Positions 49,241 to 60,344 of a stretch of 64,000 bases of DNA are shown here, in pieces. The first letter of the stretch is position 1. Each line of letters opens with the position of its first letter. The translations under genes were made by a program, and so were the position numbers. Origin of the DNA: Panagrolaimus kolymaensis (lineage: Eukaryota > Nematoda > Chromadorea > Rhabditida > Panagrolaimidae); contig JAJQJQ010000017.1 in assembly GCA_028622995.1 (NCBI GenBank), forward strand, positions 1,116,001 through 1,180,000. Reading direction: 5' to 3'. Under the pieces are notes generated by a model, which saw only the letters and a program-made list of their open reading frames with translations, was not told the origin of the DNA and did not search any database.

Positions 49241-49499
49241 TGTCGTTTCTGTCTGTATGTTTGTCTGTATGTCGTTTCTGCTTTTTTTTTGTTTTGTCCC
49301 GATAGCCTAGATCAGTTTTTTACGCTGATTCCGAATATGTTGGTCTCACGCTTCGGAGAGTCAAGGATCCCTATGTTTTGGTCAATTTAAATTTGCATTT
49401 TTTGAAATTTTTCTCGACACGAAAGTTTCTCTTTTCTTTTTTTGAAAGCATTTTTGGAAGTGAAAAATTTGTTTTTTCTCTGATTGTCTGCATTGAAAT

Positions 49500-49770
49500 T
49501 TTTAGGTGGATATTTAGTTGTTTTTGGGTGGATATTTGGTGGCTTTTGGATGACTTTTGGGTGCACATTTAGTTGTGTTTGGGCGAATGTTTAGTTATGT
49601 TTGGTGAGATGTAAAATGGTTTTTGAGTGGACATTTAGTTGTTTTTGGTGAGATGTTTGATTGAGTTTGGTTAGATATTTGGTGGCTTTTGGGTGAATGT
49701 TTAGTTGTTTGTGTTGTAATGTATTAATCGATATTTAAATGTTTTTGGGTGGATATTTGGTGGTTTTTGG
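49500..49770. repeat. G/T-rich degenerate 22-bp minisatellite, array 1
   Basis: Diverged copies of a unit like TGGATATTTAGTTGTTTTTGGG in tandem, one strand nearly C-free. Precedes a 265-bp unique block. Confidence 0.8.
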
Positions 49771-50036
49771 GTCAAAACGGATTTGGTTCCGAAGAGTCCA
49801 AGTATAATTTGGCTTATGGAATGAACCCCGAAGATGTCAAGATATATCCGACTATGAGATATATGAAAAGCGTGGCCCAGAGAAACCGTCGTTAATTGGA
49901 GACGATTTATATCGTAAATTTTGAAGGTCTGCCGAAGGCAGAGCTCCAAAATTAACCATGAAAATGGAATGTTGGCCGAAGGGCCCTGTTGTTTATTGTA
50001 ATTGCATTGTTGTAAACATGTAAGCGTTCGGCACAT
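49771..50036. repeat. hairpin-bearing repeat block, copy 1
   Basis: Starts after the minisatellite, contains the perfect hairpin CTGCC-GAA-GGCAG at 49929-49941, a second hairpin GGCC-GAAG-GGCC at 49974-49985, and ends near AAGCGTTCGGCAC. Aligns with copy 2 at shared stretches such as GGTCTGCCG, AGGCAG, GCTCCAAAATT, ACCATGAAAA, TGTTGTTTAT. Confidence 0.8.
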
Positions 50037-50039
50037 TTT

Positions 50040-50175
50040 TTTTATAATATTTGGGTGGATATTTAGTTGTTTTTGGGTGAGATGTAAGATGGTTTTCGGG
50101 TTGATATTTAATGATTTTCGGGTGATTGTTTGATTATGTTTGGTTCGATATTTGGTTGTTTTTGGGTTGAAATGT
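50040..50175. repeat. G/T-rich 22-bp minisatellite, array 2
   Basis: Shorter second array of the same unit (TTGGGTGGATATTTAGTTG), between the two hairpin blocks, so the composite unit (array plus block) is tandemly duplicated. Confidence 0.75.
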
Positions 50176-50430
50176 GTTTTGGGGCCTGAAGGGCCCATGT
50201 GTAATTAGACCTATGGAATGGACCTCGAAGTGGTTAAGATGTAGCCGAATATGAGAGATATGGAAATGCATGGCCCAGGAAACCGTTGATTATTGGAGAA
50301 GATTTTTTTGTAAAATTTAGGAGGTCTGCCGTAGGCAGGGCTCCAAAATTTACCATGAAAAATGGAATGTAAGCCTGTAATGCCATGGACAATGTTGTTT
50401 ATTTTAATTGTATTGTTGTAGACACGCATG
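50176..50430. repeat. hairpin-bearing repeat block, copy 2
   Basis: Diverged copy of 49771-50036 with hairpin CTGCC-GTA-GGCAG at 50326-50338 and a hairpin GGGCC-TGAAG-GGCCC near 50182. Stem bases are kept while loop and flanks vary. Confidence 0.8.
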
Positions 50431-50599
50431 GGTGTTTGGGCACTCTATTTTTTTCCAATTTTGCACCCTCTAAAAAAGCACATAATCTCCCCTTTGATAA
50501 TTTTTTAGAATTCCTAAAAGCAGGTCTACTCTCTAGGGTTCTCAAAAAATACCTTAATGTGTAAAATGTCCACGTTTTGATTGTAAAAATGTAACGGTT

Positions 50600-50665
50600 T
50601 CGAAGATTGTTTGTTTGTATGTTTAGTTTGAGGGACTTACCGAAGGTAAGGCCACAATGTTCTTG
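50600..50665. repeat. third, partial hairpin-bearing copy
   Basis: Hairpin CTTACC-GAA-GGTAAG at 50636-50650 flanked by GG..CC as in the other copies. The stem sequence differs from copies 1 and 2 but pairing is retained. Confidence 0.6.
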
Positions 50666-51808
50666 TTGCTTTTGCAATTTGATAGAGAAATATAAAAAAT
50701 GGATTTTTACGAATATTTGATACTGTTCTTCATTTTTTTCTTTCGATAAGGATCCCTTTTTTGTTTTAAACTTTACGACATTGCTTTGCCTCAAACAAAC
50801 ATAAAATCAGGTTCTTATTTGGCAAAGAAGAAAGAAAAGATTAAATATTAAAATTTTGAAATCTTCAAGTTTTTTTCCAATGATGACTCAAATGGAATGT
50901 TGACACCAGAAAAGTTACTAATGCATGCTTCTGAGAAAGATGTCATAAAACTTGATTTTTGTCTTTCCATTTATTGATTTAAATAAATTTCACCCAATTT
51001 CAAAAATAATATAAAACCCTTGAAATAATCATTTTTCAGCCATCAGCTTTCACCTTTATTTCCTTTGGATTAAACAAAAAAACTTCTGCGTCGCTTTCTT
51101 ATTTTTTTTTATAATTGCGTATCCAACCTTGCGAGAGTGAGAATGGAGTACTGTAGCGTGGTAGCAACCTTCAATTAAATATTTTTTGGTCAAAAGTTAT
51201 TTTTTTTTTTTTTACAAAAAAGCCTTTTCTTAATATTGAAAAAGGACATTCTCATTGAATTTTCTAAAAAAAAAGAAAATTGAAACCCATCTTGAAAAAA
51301 GAAAAGAAAAAAGACGAGACTTTCACCGAGAAAATGAAAATTATTGTTGTTGGATGGGGATGGCCTTGGTCGACCTTGAGCCATTAAAATAACTACCCTT
51401 TTTCATTTTTCTATGCCCCTTTTTTATGCTTGAAAATAAAAAATTTGGGTCTAAGAACAGAGACCGGGGAAAATTTTCTTCGAGAATTTCTCAAAAAAAA
51501 AATCGAAGGTATTTGTTGTGCATGGAGTGAAAGGACTGAATTTGCGCATACAAAAAAACGTAAGAAAAAAAAATTGAGGCCATGGCCTTTTGTTTATGCC
51601 GAGCATAAACCGGCGAGAAAGAGCCCCGAATTTCCCTTGTTGTTGCTTGTTTTTGTTTCTTTCCACCTATCTTTATTTTGAGTCGTCGTTCATTCAGCCA
51701 GTCGGGTGGAGCGGCGGCAGCAACGTATCTTTATTAATAAAAAAGAAATGGTATTATTATTTTATTACTAGTGTTAAAAAAATTCCCTTTCATTTTTAAT
51801 TTAATAAA
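50666..51808. other. promoter side of CENPB-domain gene
   Basis: AT-rich spacer followed by a small GC-richer patch (CGGGTGGAGCGGCGGCAGC near 51700) about 100 bp before the next start codon. No gene or repeat recognised. Confidence 0.45.
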
Positions 51809-53174
51809 ATGTTAAATAGTTCTTTAACAACTACTTATTCATTACCACCTTCTAGTGTTACAACAACAAATGGATTTTGGCCATGGATTCATTTATCACC
51901 CTTTTATCCCACATCTCTTGGAGCTACAATAATTACTGAAGATAAACCATTAGATTTATCAGTTAAAGCTTATCCATCTATCATTCAGCAACCTCAGTTT
52001 ATTTCCCCTTTACCACAATCCCAAATTCGATCAAGTGTAATTCATTCAACTAAAGATGCACTGTATCTTCCAACTTGCACACAACCAGAAATTTCTATTG
52101 AAACCCCACATTCTCCTTCCAAACCTTCACACATTGATGTATCACCACCAAATCGGATGAGTTATCCTCGAGAATTCAAACTCATGGTTATCGATTATTA
52201 TTACACTCATGGTCTTAACAAATATCGAACATGTAAAGAATTTCAAATTACTAAATCCATGCTTAATGGATGGTTAACAAAAGCGGATAAAATAAAACTA
52301 TCAAAACCTGGAGCATTAAAAAGTGGAAGATCAGGTCGAAAGCCACAGTTCCCTGACGTGGAAAAGCAACTTTATGCATTGTATTTGGAAAAAGTGGCAC
52401 AAGGTGAAAAAATTAGTAATCGTTGGGTTCGAGAAACGGCTAAATCATTAGCAGCAGCAGGACAAAATGATTCAAAAGATTTAAATGGAATGTGTCAATT
52501 TAGTGAAAGGTGGCTATCAAACTTTAAAAGAAGGTTTGGAATTGGAAGTTCTGAAGCTGGAAGAATACAAAGTGATAATTCAACGGCTTCGGGTGATGAA
52601 GGTTTCCATCGCGGTGAGTTTCTTTTAAAAGTTTAAATATATGGAAGTAATCCTCAAGCGTCTAAAAATTAAAACTAAATCCTTCGTTTTTTTAGAAGAT
52701 GATGAAGCAAGTTCTTCTTCTGAAGAACCTCCATCAGAGACATCAACTTCATCAGCAATGATGGCTCAAGCGGTCCTTCATCAAGCGGGTGAACCACCAA
52801 TTCAAGCATTCTATAAAAAATTTCCTTGGCTTTGTCGTAGATCATCAAATTCTCATGAAATTTTGTCATCAGATTATAATAATGCCGAAGAAAAACAGCA
52901 TCGTGGAAGAAAGGTTCAATTTCCTTTAGTTGAAAAACAACTTTATGAAATAGTTCTTGAACAACAAAAGTTAAATCCAAAAGAAAAAGTATCAAATAAA
53001 TGGCTTCAAGAAAAGGCTCGAGAAATTGCAAAAAAAGTTTGCGAAAAAGATGAATCAAAAAGTGCCGTTTTTAGCGAACATTGGTTGAACAATTTTAAAA
53101 AACGTTTTGGACTTGTTCAACATCGGCCTCAAAGCCCTGGCATTTTATATGAAATGAAGCAGCTCGAAGATTAA
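51809..53174 (+). CDS. HTH transcription factor with CtBP motif and two CENPB-type domains
   Basis: Two exons (51809-52613 and 52696-53174), 427 aa, phase-1 junction. Order: unstructured N-terminus with a CtBP-binding PLDLS motif at residues 47-51 (EDKPLDLSVK); a Psq/Brinker-like helix-turn-helix at 118-158 (YPREFKLMVIDYY, CKEFQITKSMLNGWL); a CENPB-type HTH at about 176-246 (RKPQFPDVEKQLYALYLEK, QFSERWLSNFKRRFGI); an acidic Ser-rich linker; a second CENPB-type HTH at about 332-405 (RKVQFPLVEKQLYEIV, VFSEHWLNNFKKRFGL). The DNA-binding modules come from pogo/Tigger transposases, but no DDE catalytic core follows, so this is probably a host repressor rather than a transposon. No orthologue named. 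Confidence 0.85.
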
Positions 53175-56100
53175 AATTTTAAATCATTTTGGCTTCATCA
53201 TTTACATTTAATTTTTATTTTTTAATCTTAAAAAATATCCCAAAAATCGTCTACTTTTTTTAACTGTAATTTATTCCTTTTTTGTATTTGAGCGGTTGCG
53301 TTATGCTCGTGAAAAAAAACTAACGCCTTCATGCTTCTATCAACATTCCCATACTTGTACAGTCTTTTTTAAAACTCCAAAAAACGAGTAATTTTATTTA
53401 TTTATTTATTTATTTAAGCATTCATTTAAAGGAGATGCAAAAACTATGGCCAAAATATTTTTATAATAAAATTTTAATAATTTAAAAAAAAAAATTTTAA
53501 TTTCAAATAAAAGTTTTTTTTAAACAAAATCAAGAACACAAAAAAGACAAGATACGGAACGAAGACTATATCAAAGAAAAAATAAAACCGAACTGTATCT
53601 TACTTACAAAAAAAGTAGTGTACCTCTTGAGTTAGATTTTTAAGGAGGGATATGTATTTGTAATCCAATTTGTAGGCAAATAAAAGGAGCTGCTTTTTTC
53701 TAACAAAACTGCTGCAAACAAGAAAGGCGAAAGCGGAACTCTTGACCCTTTTTAAAAAACAAAATAGAAACAGTCTTGTTCAAGAGTTTGTTAAAGTGGA
53801 ATGGCGCAAAAATCGGTTTAACTTTTAAAAGTAATTTTCCATTTACGGTAAAGAGCAAAAGCAAAAGCAAAAAATGAGCAAGAGATACTCGACACAAGAA
53901 GGCACAAAAAAATTTGGAAAAAAAGAAAGAGGAAAATCAAATAAACTTTGTTTGAAATGTTTGAAAAAAAAAACATAAGATTGTTTGAAACATGAACCAA
54001 TCATCATCATCATATTCATTTTAAAGCTCTTCCGGTTTTTTTGGTGGCATTGAAAACTGTTACGATTGCATCCATATACAAGAGAAAAAAAATGAGATCA
54101 AATAACCGTTATTTTTTTATTCATTTTTCTTTTCTTTAAAGGAGGGAAGAAAGATAGAGGGCAAAGTAGTAGCAATGTTCTTTTTTTCAAGGCCATGAAA
54201 ATGACACCACCATCAAATGAGCCACCAAAAAAGGAGAAGAGTTCAAAAAAAACAAAGATGAAGGAAATGCGGATAAGCTTCTGAGATTTTTTTTTTGCTT
54301 TTACTTTTAAAGCCATGCCGAAAAATAAAATAAAATATAACACTAAAGAGAGAGAGAGAGAGAGAAAATAAGAAGGATCAATTTCTTCGAGTAGATTCAT
54401 TCTTTACTTTTCAAACAAAAACGGAAGCCGCAAAAACACAAACCTTTTGCGCGCGTTTATTACCCGAGAGAAGAAAAAAAACTCACCAAAAAAAGAAGAA
54501 AGAAAAAAGAAATGATGGAAAAGGAGGGATATCAAACTAATGAGTCCAAAATGCTGTCCAACCTCGAACCCACACAAACAGATGATACACACTCATCCTT
54601 AATAATAAAAATAAAGGCTGAGACAAGATCACATTCGCGTTGTCGGCCGCCAAAGCCGCAAAATAGCGGCTTTTAAAGATTTTAAAAAGTCATTTGGGAA
54701 ATTGGGTGCTTTGTTAGGAGAGATTGATACACTTTTGGAACTAACTCAATGTTTTAGCGCTATATCGATGACCATCAAGAGATATATATAGAAAATGGTG
54801 ACAACTTATCGGTAGGATAAAACAGGAATGCTGCCCATTTTTTTCTCAGATCACACTTAAAAAATTTTTGGCAAACTTTTTGATTTAAAAGGGTTTAAAG
54901 TAAGTCTTATTCAAGGTCAAACAACATAAAGAAAGAGACAAGATCAGTGAAATCTTTTTAGTTTTACCGACAAAATTTTTTTTCACATGGAAAAGAATTA
55001 TTATACTCCTTAAAATCGAGAATTTCTACATGTCGCTTTGGTGCAGTGGTTTTCGCTTTGGACTCATAAACCAAAGCAGCACCAAAATATGCGCAGGTTC
55101 AATCCTTTTGTGCTAATGAAGAAAAAATTTATGTGCTTGAAATTGATGAAAGCCAATCTCATTGATACTACAGAAGCAACCTTTTTTAAAATATTTTTTT
55201 ATTGTTTGAATAAGCAATAATAGCCAGTTTAGAAAAGCGAAACGATATTCGTAAAATCGAATGTGACATAGAAAAAAAGATAAATACTTGAGTGAAGCAA
55301 AAGGAAATTCAAAAGTGTCCTCTTATAGTTACCCTGGAGGGAATAATTTAGAAAACCAAGAAATATAAATATTCGAAAAAAAAATATCGAGGTCACAGGT
55401 GTTAAATCAAACATATTTTTTTCACTTTGTGTGTGTAAGTGTAAGTAACCAGAGAAGACAACAATTGAAAGTTATATTTGCATATGACAGGTTTGACTTC
55501 TCTACTTCTTCTTACTCAGCATGAAAAAAAAGTCTTTCTTTCGAAAAAGCAAAAAACAACATTGGAAAAAAGTCATTCAGTCATGGCGCAGCTATCTCTC
55601 TCTCTCCTCTAAAAAAAGTGGGTGAAAAAGTGTGCCGTTCTATTTTTTTCGAAATAAAAAAACTATGCAATAATTTTTAATGATCGAATTGAAAGGGGAA
55701 AGACGTTTGAATATTTTGATTGTTTTTGATGAAAAAACGGGAGCGGTTGAAAAAGAAAAGAAAGAAGATGAAACAAAGAATAATCATCATTGCGCCATTC
55801 ATGTTCCGACATGCTTGTTTATGACTTTTTTGAGTTTTTGAAGAGAAATCAAAGGGGACACGGTCAAAATCAAAAGGAATACATTAAAGATAAAATAGGC
55901 GCAACAAAAAAATGCCAAAATAGTGGTGTAATTAGATTAAGGATTATCTTTTATTATGTTTAACCACAAAAGAAAGAATGCGAATCAACAACAAAAAGTC
56001 AAATGCAACAAAAAATGAGGACAAAGGAAAATGCATTACCTAAATCTTTTAAAAGAAGATGATTACGGTAATCTTTATGCAACAAGAAGGCATTGAAATG

Positions 56101-56949
56101 AAATAAAAAATAAAATTTAAGTCAAAAACCGCCTAATTTTGAATGAATCATTTTAAAATTTCTTTAGCCTACAATTTTCTTTTAAATACTCAAATTCAAA
56201 TAAAAAATTCAAATTTTTATACAAAATGATTAACAACTTTTTCGCAAGCTATTTTTTGTTTTTTAACCAATTTTAGACATTTTCAAACTGGTTTTTGTAC
56301 CAAACAAACCAGTCGTCACTAGACTCTTCTCACTATTCAACAGTTTTACAAAGTGACAATTCATCAATCCTCTCACATTTTAATCGCAACCCAAAATATA
56401 CGCATACTCAAAAAAGCTTTTTGAATTCCTTTATTTTGGCATTCTTTTTAAACGCGGGAAGAGATGATCATAAAAAAGAAAGTTGTGAATTTGAATCTTA
56501 TCTTGATGAAAAGTTAAAAAGAAATAACCGAAAGAGAGTGAAAGGTGATCAAAAAAGTGAGAAAATTGGTTATCATGAAATCGAATGCGATCGGAGAAAA
56601 TGCGTAAAAAGTTAATTTGTTTGACAGAAAATTTATGTTTAAACTTGAAATATTGTTTTTTGGAAACTATTTTCGCTATAAATAAGTTCGAAATTATTTG
56701 AATTTTACCTTTACGGTATTCTCGTGTTTAGGCATATAATTTTGATATGAAAGAAGTCACAATCGAAATGCTTTGCAGCGTTTTTTATTGATATGAACAT
56801 AGACAAAATTGCACAAATAAAACCATAAAACAATATAACAAAGATATCCAAAGAAACAAAGATAAACTAAAAAACAGAATATACAATACAAAGAAACAAT
56901 ATAAAAATACAAAGAAAATAACTATCGAAATATAACTTTGATAGCCATT
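53175..56949. other. 3.8-kb intergenic, simple repeats only
   Basis: AT-rich spacer. Holds an ATTT array at 53392-53416, a GA array at 54346-54364 and a CT tract near 55590-55612. A plus ORF at 56295-56615 has a coding-like tail (KKESCEFESYLDEKLKR) but no motif. No RNA gene accepted. Confidence 0.45.
54346..54364. repeat. GA dinucleotide microsatellite
   Basis: About nine uninterrupted AG units. Confidence 0.9.
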
Positions 56950-57827
56950 TTAACGAGTCATATCATCGACGGTCCAAAGCTTTAGACGTTTTATAGGTGG
57001 AGTAGCATCAAATTTTTGATCATCTTCATTTTTAATCTCTTCTTCTTTTACTTGATGAATAGCATCAGCAATCACAGGAGAAGCTTTTTCTGCAATATTT
57101 ACAACATCAATAAATCCATCATCAGTCGAAGTATTGGAAATATTTGTAGGAGATGAGGTTGAAGGAGGACTTGAAAGAGTTGTCGAAGCAGAATCGATTG
57201 AAGAATTTGAATCATCTGTTGTTGTATCATGTCCAGTTGAACTTGCACGACGTTTACGAGCACTCATTGGAGGAATCTTCCATGGAACACTTCCATTTTT
57301 CTTTTTGTAATTACGACGACGATTTCGGAACCAATCACCAAGCTAAAAAAAAGTTAATACAATTATAAGCTCATAAAACATTCAAAATTGAAAAACGTTA
57401 AGGATCTATGATAGTCAAATAATAGACAAGATGGAAAAAATCGACAATGTGTTGATCGATAATTGCTTTCCACAAAAATCACCCAATTTTGAAAACCGAA
57501 TTAAAAAAAGCTACCAACCTGAGTATCAGTGAAGCCAGTTACTTGTTTCATATGTTTCATATCTTCATAACTTGGATAAGGAAATGATAAATGAGCATCA
57601 AACCATTCGATCAACGGACGAGCACTTTCATGATTGACTTTTGGAGTCATCTTTGTTGTTGTATTTGTATTGATGGATGATGATAAAATGGAATTTGCAT
57701 TTGGATCAGGTATCATTGATGGAAACGGATGAAACATAGGCGGCATTTGATTAGACATTAGATTAAATCGTTGAGCGTGAGCACAAAGAGCAGCATATAG
57801 AAAATTGAGTGGTGGAAGCGCTGACAT
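56950..57827 (-). CDS. atypical homeodomain transcription factor
   Basis: Two exons (57519-57827 and 56950-57342), 233 aa, phase-0 junction inside helix 3 (FTDTQ|LGDWF). Residues 70-125 read PLIEWFDAHLSFPYPSYED, then HMKQVTGFTDTQ, then GDWFRNRRRNYKKK. The PYPS turn followed by TG-x-T-x-TQ is typical of TALE and SIX homeodomains; the recognition helix WFRNRRRNYKK has Arg where TALE proteins have Ile at homeodomain position 50 and lacks their WFINARR. The part before helix 1 is short. The C-terminus is Ser/Thr-rich and acidic with KRRAS and PIKRLKLW basic patches. It should be nuclear. An AAG acceptor-like site lies 3 nt before the ATG. Class uncertain. Confidence 0.8.
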
Positions 57828-58465
57828 TTTCTTGAAATAAACACACAATTCAACTTGGAAAAAACTTGGAATTGAACAATAACTTAGATTTTTTTGAATG
57901 ATGAATAATTTGAAGATTTCAAAAAAAAAAATGGCAACACTTTTCCGAGGCTGTGCTTTGTTTGACTCTCAGAGTTTATTTCGCGCAAATTTAAATTCAA
58001 TCTTTCTTTTTTTTGTTTTACCTCAAAAGGTTATTCTCAAACGGAAGGGATAATAAGTGTAAAATTGACCGCTGAGGATAAAAGCAAGCTTTTTTATTAT
58101 GAAAACTGTATCATTGTTTTGATTTTATTTGTAAAGGAAAACTGATGATTGTTTACGCTAATCATTTTCTTCTTCTTTTCAAGATTTCCCTTTTTTGAAG
58201 TGTATTTAGCCTAAAGTAAAATTAATCACAATGCATGCAAAACCATATTTTAAACATTGTTTCCAACGAATTTTCTCATTAATTGTTAAATAAAAAAAAA
58301 CACGTTGAAAACAAAATCTAACAGTGTTTTATTTTTCATTGATAATTTTATAATCATTTTAATTATTTACATACTTTAAGAAATAAAAAAAGCTTTTGTG
58401 TATAAAAAATGATATGCATTGCGGATAAACTCATAAAATCAAGTTGAAAATGAAGTGAAGTATGG
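57828..58465. other. divergent/convergent spacer
   Basis: About 640 bp between the homeodomain gene start and the secreted protein stop. AT-rich; nothing recognised. Confidence 0.45.
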
Positions 58466-59178
58466 TTATGGAAGTTGTCCTGGTGTCCATACTTGGGTGC
58501 CATTCTATTAAATTTAATTTTTAAATTATGTTATATATAAAAGTCCTTACATAAGAAAGTGTTAGTTTACAATTAGTAGTATTCTTTTGAGGTTGATAAA
58601 ATCGAAGTGTTTGATATTCACCATCAATGTAATCAGGATAATTTCCATAATCAAGCGGCTTTTCATCAAAATTTTCTGACACTTTTACTTCAACAAAATT
58701 ATATTTAAATGTTAAAGTGTAGACAATGTAAAATTTTCCCGTAATATCTAATGGACCAAATACCATAGGAGGGGAAGCGTTGGTAGTTGTTGTCGCATTG
58801 TTATCAACAAAATATAAGCTAAAGCTAATATGATGTTTAATCGTGTTCTTGTCCTCGTTTTTAGTAACGGTGTTAGTAATTTGTGGAACAATATTAATAC
58901 CACGAGTTTCACCAAAAAATGAAATAATTCCAAAAGTGTCATTATCAGCTAAATTCTCCAAACATGGATCAGTATCATTTATCTTATCCACTTTAAAAAC
59001 CATCGGAAACTTGCTTTTGATGAAAACAATGCTTGGTTGAATACCTTTGTTAATATCAATTGTTTCAATTTGCATACTGAAAAAAGTGATTTGATTTAAA
59101 TAAGCCTTAATTGAGTTACCTTTGGGAGCTAACATATACAGCTGCCATCAATAATAAAAAAGCTATAGTACCAGACAT
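58466..59178 (-). CDS. secreted protein, unknown domain, paralogue A
   Basis: Three exons (59120-59178, 58551-59076, 58466-58504), 207 aa. Signal peptide (SGTIAFLLLMAAVYVS), then a beta-rich looking domain containing TFGIISFFGETRGINIVP, HHISFSLYFVDNN, and a C-terminal part YPDYIDGEYQTLRFYQP ending NGTQVWTPGQLP. Several N-glycosylation sequons. The domain matches no family I can name. Paralogue B at 60345-61960 shares the exon pattern (first exon 59 nt in both, last exon a short NGT-start tail), SFFGxTRGINIVP and the EYQTLRF ending, so the pair arose by tandem duplication. Confidence 0.8.
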
Positions 59179-59611
59179 TTGTAGTTTCACTTACAAACAA
59201 AAAGTTTATTTATTATAGATTTGATGCAAATTTCTTTCTTTTTATATTAAATTTAAAAAATGCCCAGCTTTTATTTTATCGAAACAAGCTTCTTTTTTAA
59301 AAGAAAACAAAAGATGTATTGTTTAAAATTTTGAATCATTGGGAAAATTTTTAAAACAAAAGTTTTTATTTATTTTTTTACAAAAAATGTTTGTAAACAA
59401 TAAAAGTAAAAACAGAAACATAAAAAATGCTGGGAATATTTTTAAAATTGTACGAATTCCACTTCAAAAAAAGAATCAAATAGCTTGCTTTTTTTATTGC
59501 CGTCGTTTTATATTACAGTAATATTGCTGGAACTTCTTTTTTATAAAATTTGAGAAACCCAACGTTATTCTTTTCGATGCCATCATTTTTCAAGAATTTG
59601 TTTGTAGACTA
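59179..59611. other. promoter side of paralogue A, nothing recognised
   Basis: AT-rich sequence between the secreted gene start and the MITE. No ORF with coding character. Confidence 0.45.
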
Positions 59612-59996
59612 CACTGAGAAAAATTTTTCGTGTCACACTTTTGGTGTGACAAGGAAAATAAATATATGGTGGTTGGTCCGATAAATTTTGTAAGGTTTAA
59701 ATTTTTTTATTTTAGTTTCTCCACAATGTGTACTCAACAGTTTTATTATTTTGTGGTTGGAAAAAAAAAAGTATTCAAAATTCTGTTGTACAACAACGGC
59801 ACACCTGTGTGACAAAATTTTGACTACTTTTTTTTTTCCAACCACAAATTAATAAAACTGTTGAGTACACTTTGTGGAGAAACGAAAATAAGGAAAAATA
59901 AACCTTACAAAATTTATCGAGCCAACCACTGTATATTTATTTTCCCTGTGTGACCGAAAATGTCACACTTTTTATTTTTCTCAGTGTAGTGACTTT
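59612..59996. mobile_element. foldback MITE, 385 bp, Tc1/mariner-like ends
   Basis: Bounded by TA dinucleotides (59610-59611 and 59997-59998) as a TA target duplication. Ends are CACTGAGAAAAAT and its complement. Almost the whole element is two inverted arms of about 190 bp (shared blocks such as GGAAAATAAATATA, GTGTACTCAACAGTTTTATT, GTGGTTGG) meeting at a GTTGTACAAC palindrome. A subterminal GTCACAC...GTGTGAC hairpin sits in the left arm. No transposase ORF. The arms differ at several places, so it is not brand new. Confidence 0.9.
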
Positions 59997-60344
59997 GGGT
60001 TTTTTTTACATAAAGCTAAAGTATTTTTGGCTGATTTTTTGGTTCAATTGCTTTCAGAACCTTCTTTAAATGTTTGGTAAAAGTAATTTGTTGATTTTAA
60101 TTTTATTTTTTTATTTTTCAAGTATATTATGTTATGTTGATGTAATAAACCCATAATCGATTTTTACTTGATATTAACTTTACTAATAACAATTAAATTT
60201 TTTAAGAAGACTGATTGATTTAAGCTTATTTATTATTAGTACTCAAAAATATGCATCTTAAAAAATAAAATGAAGCAGAGTTACGTGATTTGCATGATTA
60301 TTAACAAAAATATAATCATTTATTACAAATATATTTATTTATAT
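59997..60344. other. spacer, nothing recognised
   Basis: AT-rich 3' flank of paralogue B. Confidence 0.4.

Noticed and set aside
49701..50198. 165-codon minus ORF with Pro/Lys/His pattern
   Set aside because: It is the translation of the G/T-rich minisatellite and hairpin block; no start context or domain.
51430..51681. 83-codon ORF near the CENPB gene promoter
   Set aside because: No domain, Lys/Phe-rich, overlaps an equally long antisense ORF; looks like chance.
52675..53058. 127-codon minus ORF
   Set aside because: Antisense shadow of the second CENPB-domain exon.
55031..55114. tRNA-like sequence with CTCATAA loop (Met-like) and GGTTCAATCC box B-like
   Set aside because: A 7-bp hairpin and a T-loop-like string are present, but the acceptor and D stems do not pair and the anticodon loop closes with a mismatch; at most a decayed tRNA fragment.
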